64,000 nucleotides of DNA, taken from CAYNVS01 sp964400725 (GTDB lineage Bacteria; Myxococcota_A; SURF-8; CAYNVS01). Positions 8,511-16,648 of the stretch are shown here, one piece after another. Position 1 is the stretch's first letter; every line of letters starts with the position of its first letter. Below the pieces are notes generated by a model, which saw only the letters and a list, made by a program, of their open reading frames with translations, ran no database searches and was not told the DNA's origin. The stretch covers positions 1-64,000 of the forward strand of contig CAYNVS010000007.1 in assembly GCA_964400725.1 (NCBI GenBank), written 5' to 3'. A program made the position numbers and the translations under genes.

Positions 8511-10700
8511 ATGTTAAAAATTATTTTAAGGATTATTGCGGGGCTTACCGCGGCGGCGTTCGTTTATTTCAGCTATAACTACAACCTTCGTTTCGTCTTC
8601 GAAGAGCTGTATCCTTACGTTATTCAGTGGTGGATAGCCGTTTTCTTTCTTCTTTTGGCGGGGTGGCGCTGCGCCGGCAGGCTGTTCGGCGCGCTAAATA
8701 AAATAAGCGACCGCAGCTTTGCGATATTTATTTTTGCCTTTATTCTGACGACGACCGGCGCCATAGCAAGGCTGTGCTACGACGGAATTCCCCACGTGCA
8801 GGACGAAATCAATTATTTATTTCAGGCGCGCTTGTTTGCGGATTTTAAAATTTACCAAAACAGCCATCCGTTGGCGGAATTTTTTCATTTCAGCTTCATG
8901 GTCAACGACGGCAAATGGTACACGCTCTTTCAACCGATGTGGCCGGCGGCGATGGTTCCTTTCGTCTGGATCGGAGCCGCTTGGCTCGCCGCGCCGTTTT
9001 ACGCCGCCTTAACGGGAGTACTCGCCTACTACGCGTTCAAAGACGCGCTGAATAAGAACGCCGCGCAGGCCGCGGTTCTTCTTCTCGCGCTGTCTCCCTT
9101 CTTCGCCTTTATGGCGGGAGGAATGATGGCTCATACGTTCGCGCTGTTCGCGACGGTTTTAATGTTATTCGCGGCGGTTCGCGCCGTAAGGCGCAAAAGC
9201 GCGCGTTACTTGGCCGTCTGCGCCGCGGCGTTCGGGGCGCTCGCCAACACCAGAGCGGCTACGGCAATCGGCGTTGGAGCGCCGGTAATGGCTTACGTTC
9301 TAGCCGGCATTATCGGCGGTTTTTTCTCAGGCAAAATTAACAAGGCGCGTCATGCGCGCTTCGCCCTGAAAGGTTTCGCGGCGCTCGCTATAGCCGGAGT
9401 CCCTTTCGCGGCTCTGATGTTTTATTACAACTACACGCTGACCGGCAGCCTGACAGACTTCCCGCAGGAGCGGTACTTTCGGCTCACCGAAGACAACCAA
9501 TACTGCCATCGGCTCGGTCTGGGCAAAAATATCGGCTGCCGCTTCGAGCACGGACCGGACATTCATTGGAAAGAGTTTACGCCTAAAATCGCCGAAGCGG
9601 TTACTCACGAGCGGCTCAATCAGTACAAAGGCAACTTTTACGGCTACTCTATTTTGATGGCGGCGCTAATGCCGGCTCTCGCGCTTGGAGGCGCGCAGCA
9701 GGCGCTTAATTTTCTCATGCTGTTAGGTCTCGTCGCCGTTTACTTTTTTTACTATTATCACGGCATTTGCTACGGCGCTCGATATTATTTCGAGAGCGCG
9801 GCCAGCTTCATTTTTCTCGTCGTATCGGGGTGTTATTATTTGATAGAACTGGGACGAAAATATTTTCCGCTCAGACCGTTGGCGGTTCTGCTGCCGTCCG
9901 TCATTCTGGTAATGGTCGGCATGTCGTTTCCTAAAATGGACTACCCGATATGGAAGGAGAGGGACAACGGCTTCTGGGCTGTGAACGAAAACTGCAAAAA
10001 CGCGGCGGCGCGCGGAAAATTAACCAACGCGCTCGTTTTCGTTCCCGGCGATAAACCTAAAGACTTCCGAATCTGTTTTGTAAGTACAGATCACAATATA
10101 GAAAAAAACGTAATTTTCGCCCGCGATCTTGGCCGACACAACGAAAACCTCGCCCGCTTTTACCCAGACCGTAAAATATACCGCTTCATACCGAGCGAAA
10201 AAGGGGATATGGTTGAATATACCGTAGAAAAATTCGCGCCGAGCGTTTATTTGGAAGGCGAGGCGAAGTTTCCGGCGCCTTACATGGGAAGCGGCTGGAA
10301 CGAAATACAAGACATGAACCAGTTCAAAGGAAGCGGCGCGTCGGGGGGACGCCAGTTGTTCTACCACGGCAAAGAAGTGGGCGACTTTTTCGGATTCGAG
10401 CATTTCATCTTCGAGGACGGAATATACCGGCTGCGACCGCGGCTGACCGAAGCGAACGACTACGCTATAATCGACGTTTTCGTAGACGGCGCGACAGCCT
10501 GCTCTAACATTGATTTGTACGCCGAGCGCGACGTTAAAACGACGGAGAAAATCTGCGAGCAGGAAATTTCTCTAAAGCGCGGCTCGCACAAATTCGTCTT
10601 CATCGTTAAGGGGAAAAACGCGGCGAGCAGAGGGTACATGGTCGGCCTGGACGCGATGAAAATAGAATATCTCCGCCCCGGTCAGGAAGGCGCGCGATGA
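8511..10700 (+). CDS. GT-C type membrane glycosyltransferase-like protein
   Basis: 729 residues. Helices at about 5-25 and 35-55, then an extracytoplasmic stretch with Asp98-Glu99 in IPHVQDEINYLFQARLFA, resembling the acidic donor-binding motif of PMT/ArnT-like enzymes. About ten more helices reach residue 480. The last 250 residues are soluble and end in a beta-rich module with two Cys pairs. Expected role is sugar transfer from a polyprenyl phosphate carrier on the outer face of the inner membrane. Substrate unknown. The stop overlaps the rsmI start by 4 bp (ATGA), so the two are translationally coupled. Confidence 0.7.
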   Translation: MLKIILRIIAGLTAAAFVYFSYNYNLRFVFEELYPYVIQWWIAVFFLLLAGWRCAGRLFGALNKISDRSFAIFIFAFILTTTGAIARLCYDGIPHVQDEINYLFQARLFADFKIYQNSHPLAEFFHFSFMVNDGKWYTLFQPMWPAAMVPFVWIGAAWLAAPFYAALTGVLAYYAFKDALNKNAAQAAVLLLALSPFFAFMAGGMMAHTFALFATVLMLFAAVRAVRRKSARYLAVCAAAFGALANTRAATAIGVGAPVMAYVLAGIIGGFFSGKINKARHARFALKGFAALAIAGVPFAALMFYYNYTLTGSLTDFPQERYFRLTEDNQYCHRLGLGKNIGCRFEHGPDIHWKEFTPKIAEAVTHERLNQYKGNFYGYSILMAALMPALALGGAQQALNFLMLLGLVAVYFFYYYHGICYGARYYFESAASFIFLVVSGCYYLIELGRKYFPLRPLAVLLPSVILVMVGMSFPKMDYPIWKERDNGFWAVNENCKNAAARGKLTNALVFVPGDKPKDFRICFVSTDHNIEKNVIFARDLGRHNENLARFYPDRKIYRFIPSEKGDMVEYTVEKFAPSVYLEGEAKFPAPYMGSGWNEIQDMNQFKGSGASGGRQLFYHGKEVGDFFGFEHFIFEDGIYRLRPRLTEANDYAIIDVFVDGATACSNIDLYAERDVKTTEKICEQEISLKRGSHKFVFIVKGKNAASRGYMVGLDAMKIEYLRPGQEGAR

Positions 10701-11584
10701 GCGGCTTACTTTACGTCGTCGCAACGCCGATAGGCAACCTGTCGGACATATCTCAACGAGCGCTGGACGTTTTAAATTCGGTCGATTTTATTTTATGCGA
10801 GGACACCCGTCAGACGGCGAAGCTGCTGGCGAGGTATGAAATATCCAAACCGCTTTTCAGCCTGCGCGAGCATAACGAGAAGGAAAAATCTCCTCTTGTC
10901 GTCGGGCGAATATCCGCGGGGGAGAGCGCGGCTCTCGTTTCGGACGCGGGCGCGCCGCTTGTGCGCGATCCGGGAGCGGGGCTTGTAACCGCGGCGAAAA
11001 AAGCGGGAATAAAAGTCGTCCCCATCCCCGGCGCGAGCGCGGTTATTGCGGCGCTTTGCGCAAGCGGCTTTAATCTCGAATCGGGTTTTTATTTCGCGGG
11101 ATTTATGCCCGAAAAGAAAAAGGCGCGAGAGGAGACGGCCGCGAAAATGAAAGCTCTCGGAGAGGTCTGCGCGCTCTTCGTGCCTCCGCACGACGCGAAG
11201 AAGACGCTGGCCTTTTTAGCCGAAAGCCTCGGCCCGCTTAACGCCTGCCTCTGCCGCGAGCTTACCAAGCTGCACGAAGAAACGATAGAAGGAACGCTGC
11301 CGCAGCTGGCCGAGCTGGCGCGCGCGAAGGAATTCAAAGGAGAGATAACGCTGGTAATCGACAAACCCGAAGACTGCGGCCGCACCGCCGCAGCCGAAGA
11401 GGAGATAGACGCGGCCGCCGCGGAGATTATGAAAGAAATCGACGCGGATAAAATCGGCGCGAAAAACGCCTCCAAAATAATCGCTTCAAGGTTGAAAATA
11501 AGCGGCAAGCAAGCGTACGAAGCCGTTTTGAGAGCGAAGAAAAATTCAGGCCGCTCCCGCGGCTTTGACTCTTCCCAAATTTGA
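10697..11584 (+). CDS. rsmI: 16S rRNA (cytidine1402-2'-O)-methyltransferase
   Basis: 295 residues of the tetrapyrrole-methylase fold. The N-terminus YVVATPIGNLSDIS and the following CEDTRQTAKLL, LVSDAGAP and PGASA motifs are diagnostic for RsmI, which uses SAM to 2'-O-methylate C1402 in the ribosomal P site. The C-terminal extension (about 230-295) is the Ala/Lys-rich helical tail seen in many RsmI. The ATG overlaps the upstream stop, so expression is tied to the GT-C gene. Confidence 0.95.
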   Translation: MSGLLYVVATPIGNLSDISQRALDVLNSVDFILCEDTRQTAKLLARYEISKPLFSLREHNEKEKSPLVVGRISAGESAALVSDAGAPLVRDPGAGLVTAAKKAGIKVVPIPGASAVIAALCASGFNLESGFYFAGFMPEKKKAREETAAKMKALGEVCALFVPPHDAKKTLAFLAESLGPLNACLCRELTKLHEETIEGTLPQLAELARAKEFKGEITLVIDKPEDCGRTAAAEEEIDAAAAEIMKEIDADKIGAKNASKIIASRLKISGKQAYEAVLRAKKNSGRSRGFDSSQI

Positions 11585-11661
11585 AAAAACCCCAAGGACT
11601 AAAGCGGCCCTTTGATATTTGCAAAAAACAATTCGACGCCCGCGGCTTTTGGGACGGCGGG

Positions 11662-12420
11662 TTACGCTTCAAGCAGTCCGGCGTCTATGTCCGCCTCGAC
11701 TTTTTTCAGCATCGGCTCGTCGTCAACGTCCTGCCAATAGAGGCCGTTCACCGGCGTTCCGAAAAATCTCTCCCGCATGGCGAGAACGCGCATGCCGTCC
11801 GAAAGGCTTTTCTTTCCCTGCGCAAAAGCCTCTTCCAGCGCGCCGAAAATCGAGTGAGAACAAAGAAAAATTCCGGCGTCCACAGCGTCGTATGCGGCGA
11901 GATCTTTGCCGATTTGCGTTATCTTTTCGCCGTCGAGAGCGACTTTGGTCGCGTCGTCCTTATCGAAGATTCGATCGAGGTCTTTATCGACCGCAAGCCT
12001 TACCCCATGCGCGGGAGCGCCTTTTTCAAGCAGCATTCGAGCGATTCTGAAATCGAATATATGGTCGGACATTGTGAGAAAAAACGGTTTAGAACCCAGC
12101 TTTTCCTTTGCGCAATAAAGCGAAAGGCCGTTTGGCTCCCGATAATTTTCGTTGTAAGCGAAATCGATTTTCATTTCCGTTTCAAACGAGCTTGCCGCTT
12201 CCATTACCCGTTCTTTTTCAAAGCCTACGACTACGACCGCTTTGCGAACGCCCGCCTTTTCGAGAGTTTTCAGCGTTCGGCGGATGAGACTCGCGCCTCT
12301 GACCTCAATTAAGGGTTTCAAACCGTATTTTTCAATTCGGCTGCCCAGACCGGCGGCCAGCACGACCGCTTCTTTTCCCTCGGCGCGTCTAATGGCGCGG
12401 CAGCAGCAATCGGAATCCAT
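11662..12420 (-). CDS. NTP-transferase, inositol/sugar-phosphate cytidylyltransferase-like
   Basis: 252 residues from the ATG at 12420, which has a perfect AGGAGG; longer in-frame extension would overlap the gene upstream. The nucleotide loop L21-A-A-G-x-G-x-R with Lys35-Pro36 defines the family. The later stretches NGLSLYCAKE and FLTMSDHIFD resemble the inositol-1-phosphate cytidylyltransferase half of archaeal and Thermotoga IPCT/DIPPS proteins more than GlmU or RmlA. It would make a CDP-alcohol for the phosphotransferase encoded 13 bp upstream. A LicC-like phosphocholine cytidylyltransferase is the alternative. The partner gene strengthens a CDP-alcohol role; the alcohol itself is inferred. 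Confidence 0.72.
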   Translation of the reverse strand: MDSDCCCRAIRRAEGKEAVVLAAGLGSRIEKYGLKPLIEVRGASLIRRTLKTLEKAGVRKAVVVVGFEKERVMEAASSFETEMKIDFAYNENYREPNGLSLYCAKEKLGSKPFFLTMSDHIFDFRIARMLLEKGAPAHGVRLAVDKDLDRIFDKDDATKVALDGEKITQIGKDLAAYDAVDAGIFLCSHSIFGALEEAFAQGKKSLSDGMRVLAMRERFFGTPVNGLYWQDVDDEPMLKKVEADIDAGLLEA

Positions 12421-12433
12421 TTTTCCTCCTGAC

Positions 12434-13228
12434 TCAACCGAGGTTTTTCTCGGCTGTATAAACTTGAATAAAATATTTAGGAACGAGAATAAGCGCCTGC
12501 GCTCCGTAAACAATCGAGACCGGATAAACGAAGAGCCAAGGAACGTCGAAGACGAGGGCGACCGCGAGAAAGAAATAAATATCGACCTCGTTTATATTGA
12601 CGATTGACAATACCGCCTTTAACGCCCAAACAATCCATTGCGAAACGGTTCGGCGCGGAGGTTTGACTCCGGCGTCGGGCGCGGCCGTTTTGGCGGCGAG
12701 CTCCTCCCAAGTTCCGTTTTGAAGGCGGCGTTTCATTTCCAGCTGGTTTAACAGCTTGTTTTTAACGTAGTCGCAATACCACGTAACGTAAATTCCGCAC
12801 GCGCCCAAAAGCGGAACGACAATATCCAAGGCTTTGCCGCCGGCAAGAAAAACCCGGAGACCGAACGAGCCGAATATTAGAGTTATCGCAAAGGCGTCGC
12901 ACGCCTTATCGAGGAAGCTGCCGTACATTGTGCCGCATTTACGGTAACGAGCTATAGTGCCGTCCATGTTGTCCAAAACGAGGCCGAGATTTATCATAAC
13001 CGCCGCCGCGGCCCCGCCCGCGTACGACGGCCAGAAGACGAGCGCGGCGCACCCGGCGGCCTTGAAAAGAAAGCTGAATACGGTAACGACGTCGGGGGTT
13101 ATAAATTTAAGCTCGATTATTGGGAGCAGAAGAAGAATGGTAAGCGGCCGCGCGAAAATCATAGCCCAAAAATCGCGCGATTGAAAATTGCGCAATCTTT
13201 CAAAGCGCTCTTTGTATGAAACCGACAT
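12434..13228 (-). CDS. CDP-alcohol phosphotransferase
   Basis: 264 residues with several membrane helices. The full family signature is visible: D86-x2-D89-G90-x2-A93-R94-x8-G103-x3-D107-x3-D111. These enzymes join a CDP-activated alcohol to an acceptor hydroxyl in the membrane (phospholipid head groups, or di-inositol phosphates in the IPCT/DIPPS system). It is first in a two-gene unit with the cytidylyltransferase, an order and pairing that copy the fused IPCT-DIPPS protein. Shine-Dalgarno AGGAAAGG precedes the ATG. Which alcohol is transferred is not determined; phosphatidylinositol-phosphate or archaetidyl-type chemistry is also possible. Confidence 0.85.
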   Translation of the reverse strand: MSVSYKERFERLRNFQSRDFWAMIFARPLTILLLLPIIELKFITPDVVTVFSFLFKAAGCAALVFWPSYAGGAAAAVMINLGLVLDNMDGTIARYRKCGTMYGSFLDKACDAFAITLIFGSFGLRVFLAGGKALDIVVPLLGACGIYVTWYCDYVKNKLLNQLEMKRRLQNGTWEELAAKTAAPDAGVKPPRRTVSQWIVWALKAVLSIVNINEVDIYFFLAVALVFDVPWLFVYPVSIVYGAQALILVPKYFIQVYTAEKNLG

Positions 13229-13376
13229 ATTTTGCCTTTCCTAACCGAGCAAAATTAAGGATTATTTTATAAACCGTCCGGGCAAAATAGTCAAAAGCAA
13301 AGAAAGAAAATCGCGGGTTTGCGGGGCGCCGGTTTGTATATAGCAGTTCTCAATGGAGCGTTCGGCTCAAATAAAA

Positions 13377-13404
13377 TAAAAGAGGGTATTTTTACCCTCT
13401 TTTA
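13377..13404 (-). terminator. Terminator of the large Cys-rich gene
   Basis: Perfect 8-bp stem AGAGGGTA / TACCCTCT (13381-13388 / 13393-13400) with a TTTT loop, extended by A/T pairs. T-rich on both sides, so it can work on either strand; it lies 23 bp past the minus-strand stop. Confidence 0.85.
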
Positions 13405-13426
13405 AAGCCGCACAGGCGATAACGGG

Positions 13427-16234
13427 TTATTTAGAGAACAATTTCGGCCAAACTTTGCGCCGCAGCGCCAGCGCGGCGGCGATGAACGCAACCGCCTGTA
13501 TGAACGGCGGCATTGAGTCGCATCCGCCGTCGTCGTTATAGGCGAATTTAATCTCGCGCTCGTCGCTGTCGGGCGTCGTCGAACCGCTCCAGTCCGCTAC
13601 CGCGAAGTAAACCTTTGCGGACGCGCCGGACGGCACGGTAACCTGATTCCAGTTTAGCGAGCTCTCGCACTTCTGGCAGGAATTGATGTCGAAGCAGTTG
13701 TAATACAGGCACAGATATTCGTTGGATATATCGTCCGAGCCGGGCGGGTAGAGGTAAACCGTTATCGGCTGATCCGCGGTTTTCTTGAACGCCCATATCT
13801 TGTCCGGTCCTTTGAGGTCGTAGTTGCAGGCGCTTGTATTCTTGGGGTTGTAGCCGTTGGAATTGGTCGTGTATTTGAAATATTCCGTCTTGTTGCCGGT
13901 AATCATCGCGTCGATGGCGCCAAAACATTTATGGTCGGCCGGATAACAGTTTTTCTCCCAGCAGCGCTTGCCGGAGCCGCAGGCGACGTCGCATCCGCCG
14001 CAGTTGTTCGAGTCGGTATTCGGGTCGATGCAGTTGTTATGGCAGCAAATCTTTCCGGTCGGGCATGAGCCGCCGCAGTTGCCGCAAACGGAAACGTCCT
14101 GCTCGTCAACTAATTTGTCGCAGTTGTTGTCAACTCCGTCGCTGCAAATTTCGGCCTTCCCCGGATTAATATTGGCGTTGTTGTCGTTGCAGTCGTTGCC
14201 GCCGGGGCAGGCCGCATCGATGTAAGTATCTTTGTCCGTATCCTTGTTTACGACGTTCTTGCAGCCGGCGCCCGCTACGCAAGTATCCTCGGTGCACGGG
14301 TCGTTGTCGTTGCAAAAGCCGGAGTCGGGCGTATGGACGCAGCCGGAATTCGGGTCGCATCCGTCGATTGTGCAGGTAATATTGTCGTTGCAATCCAGGG
14401 GAGCCTGCTGCTGACAGAAGCCGTTTACGCATTTTATTCCGTTGCAGATATTGTAATTCGCGCAGTCGGCGTCGATTCCGCATTCGGGCGGAACGCGGCA
14501 TCCGACCGACAAATCGCATTCCTGTCCCTGCGGGCAGACTGTATTGTCGGGTTTATGAACGCACCCAAGCCCGCGCTGGCAGGAATCTACGGTGCAGGCG
14601 ATAGAATCGCCGCATCTCTCGTCGTATAACGCGTATTGGCAGCCCTTTTCAAGGTCGCATCTTTGATCGGTGCATGCGAATCCGTCGTCGCACTTCGAGT
14701 CGTCTGCCGTATGCTTGCAGCCTTCCGTTTTACTGCAATAATCCGTCGTGCATTGGACTCCGTCGTCGCAGAGCGCGTCGCTGGGAATATGCAGACAGCC
14801 GCGGTCTTTTATGCTGCAAACGTCAATCGTGCAGGAGTTGGAGTCGTCGCAAAGCGCGTCCTTGGCTTCGTTCTTGCAGCCGATTAAGGGGTCGCACGAG
14901 TCCGCGGTGCAGCTTATCATGTCGTTGCATACCGGCTTCTGCCCTTTAACGCACCCGCGAGCGTCGCGGGCGAGATTTTGCGGCTGGCACTTTTCTACCC
15001 CGTCGCACAGGTCGCCGTTGTCGCAGAATTCGTCCTTCGGCGAATACGAACACCCTTTAGTCGCTTCGTCGCACAAATCAATCGTGCAGGCGAAGCCGTC
15101 GTCGCATTTTACCGGTTCGCCCGGAACGCACTTGCTGCCGACGCACTTTTCGACTCCGTCGCAGTAGGTCGCGTTTTGGCATTGGTCGTCGGTCGAGCAT
15201 TCGGGCGCGGGAACGCAGCCGTACTGGTCTTTCGCCGGATCGTCCGGTCTGCATACTTTACCGTCCGGACACTGCCGGTCGTCGTTCGTTCTTTTGCATC
15301 CTGCGACAGGATCGCATTCGTCTCTTGTGCAGCGGAGACCGTCGTCGCATTTTGACGCCATCGGATTGTGGAGGCAGCCTTTAAGCTGGTCGCAGACGTC
15401 TTCGGTGCATTCTATCGCGTCGTCGCACTTCGAGTCGTCGGCGGAGAAGATGCAGCCGCCCGCGGCGGAGCACGAATCGACCGTGCATTCTATATTATCG
15501 TTGCATTTATCGTTTTTGGGCGCGTGAACGCATCCTTGATCCGGTTTGCATTCGTCGTCGGTGCAGTCGAAATGGTCGTCGCAGTCCAGCGGCGTTTCCT
15601 GAACGCATCCTCTCGTCAGGTCGCATACGGGGGCGCCGAGGCAGAGGTTGGCTACGCTGCAAAGCTCGTCATGGCGGTTGTGCGCGCACCCTTTAAGCGT
15701 TTCTTCGCAGAAATCTTCCGTGCACGGGATTCCGTCGTCGCAGCTGGGCGCCGTTCCGGCCTGGCATCTGCCTTGAACGCATTTTTCGGCTCCGTTGCAA
15801 AAAACGCCGTCGGAGCATTGCGCGTCGGTCGTGCATCCGACGAATTCTTCGCCGGGATCGGGGTCGGATGCGTCGGGTTCGCGCTCGTCCAAGTCTGTTT
15901 TGTCGCCGTCTCCTTCGGTCGAGGCGACTTTGCAGGTGCAGGAATTGGCGCAGTACTGTCCTATCGGGCAGTCGTCGCTGGTCGCGCAGTCGCATACGGT
16001 CTCGCCTTTGTCGGCATCGACGACGTCGACGTCGCCCTCGCCGGTTCCCGGTTTTTTACAGTAGCAGGAATCGACGCATACCAGTCCTATCGGGCAGTCG
16101 TCGTTGGTCGCGCAGCCGCAGGATTGATCGGCGTCGCCGGCGCCTTTGGCCGTGTCGCTGGACGCGCACGAAAGCTGCGCCGCGCCGACCGATAACGCGG
16201 CGCATAAAAGAAACGGCAAAAGAACTCTTCTCAT
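13427..16234 (-). CDS. Secreted Cys-rich repeat protein with MopE-type and MYXO-CTERM-like segments
   Basis: 935 residues. A signal peptide (about 1-20) ends near QLSCASS, so it may be a lipoprotein, though the lipobox is imperfect. Then come two C-x-C-A-T-x-D-D-C-P-I-G units, three CNG-type units (D-x2-C-x5-C-N/D-G-x-E-K-C-V), and 13 copies of C-x-D-x3-C-T-x3-C. Near residue 690 there is one MopE-type metal-binding motif (NINPGKAEICSDGVDNNCD), then a Stig1-like N-N-C-G-G-C block, and a beta-rich domain of about 150 residues. The tail is G-G-C-D, about 15 hydrophobic residues, then RRK: a MYXO-CTERM-like sorting signal. Similar proteins in Myxococcota are surface proteins of unknown role. GGAGG precedes the ATG; monocistronic. 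Confidence 0.88.
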   Translation of the reverse strand: MRRVLLPFLLCAALSVGAAQLSCASSDTAKGAGDADQSCGCATNDDCPIGLVCVDSCYCKKPGTGEGDVDVVDADKGETVCDCATSDDCPIGQYCANSCTCKVASTEGDGDKTDLDEREPDASDPDPGEEFVGCTTDAQCSDGVFCNGAEKCVQGRCQAGTAPSCDDGIPCTEDFCEETLKGCAHNRHDELCSVANLCLGAPVCDLTRGCVQETPLDCDDHFDCTDDECKPDQGCVHAPKNDKCNDNIECTVDSCSAAGGCIFSADDSKCDDAIECTEDVCDQLKGCLHNPMASKCDDGLRCTRDECDPVAGCKRTNDDRQCPDGKVCRPDDPAKDQYGCVPAPECSTDDQCQNATYCDGVEKCVGSKCVPGEPVKCDDGFACTIDLCDEATKGCSYSPKDEFCDNGDLCDGVEKCQPQNLARDARGCVKGQKPVCNDMISCTADSCDPLIGCKNEAKDALCDDSNSCTIDVCSIKDRGCLHIPSDALCDDGVQCTTDYCSKTEGCKHTADDSKCDDGFACTDQRCDLEKGCQYALYDERCGDSIACTVDSCQRGLGCVHKPDNTVCPQGQECDLSVGCRVPPECGIDADCANYNICNGIKCVNGFCQQQAPLDCNDNITCTIDGCDPNSGCVHTPDSGFCNDNDPCTEDTCVAGAGCKNVVNKDTDKDTYIDAACPGGNDCNDNNANINPGKAEICSDGVDNNCDKLVDEQDVSVCGNCGGSCPTGKICCHNNCIDPNTDSNNCGGCDVACGSGKRCWEKNCYPADHKCFGAIDAMITGNKTEYFKYTTNSNGYNPKNTSACNYDLKGPDKIWAFKKTADQPITVYLYPPGSDDISNEYLCLYYNCFDINSCQKCESSLNWNQVTVPSGASAKVYFAVADWSGSTTPDSDEREIKFAYNDDGGCDSMPPFIQAVAFIAAALALRRKVWPKLFSK

Positions 16235-16648
16235 GGATGCCTCCGGAACAATTGACTAAATAAACGTCTTAGCCTTACTCAATTTTATTACTTTAACATA
16301 TTTTCAATAAAAATAAAACAGTAAATACGCCGCGTCATTGCGAAAAACGTAAAAAATAATGGAATAATTTTTACAAATTAGTCCGTTGCTCTTATTTTGC
16401 CGTCTTCCGATGCGTCAAATTCGCTGAAACGCCTATTAGGAACAAACATGAAACAACATTAATTTTCCTTATTTGACATGTCGCGCCGCGTAATTGAAAA
16501 TTGACAATTGCGTCCAGGAGAACTTTGCGCAATGGCGAGCTCTAACTATTTCAGGATGCGGGCGGCGGCGACAAGCGGGCGCGACGACCGTTCATGCGGA
16601 TTTCCGCGTTTAAGAAATTTCTCAACCTAGAAAAGCACGAGGGTACCG
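16235..16648. other. Divergent intergenic region
   Basis: AT-rich on the Cys-rich gene side, GC-rich next to the CoA-transferase. TTGACA boxes lie at 16473-16478 and 16501-16506 on the plus strand but neither has a clear -10 partner. No repeat of either dispersed family is present. Confidence 0.5.
16532..16630 (+). CDS. Possible 32-residue leader ORF
   Basis: ATG at 16532 follows AGGAG (16516-16520), and the frame ends with TAG 18 bp before the CoA-transferase ATG. The peptide is Arg/Ala/Ser-rich with no recognisable motif. It could be a leader peptide or chance; only the position and the ribosome binding site support it. Confidence 0.2.
   Translation: MASSNYFRMRAAATSGRDDRSCGFPRLRNFST

Noticed and set aside
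11581..12312. 243-codon plus-strand open frame
   Set aside because: Lies antisense to the cytidylyltransferase, which has clear motifs and a perfect ribosome site; the plus frame is a by-product of codon bias.
15368..16195. 275-codon plus-strand open frame
   Set aside because: Antisense to the Cys-rich repeat gene; its Val/Ala/Arg bias mirrors the repeated Cys/Asp codons.
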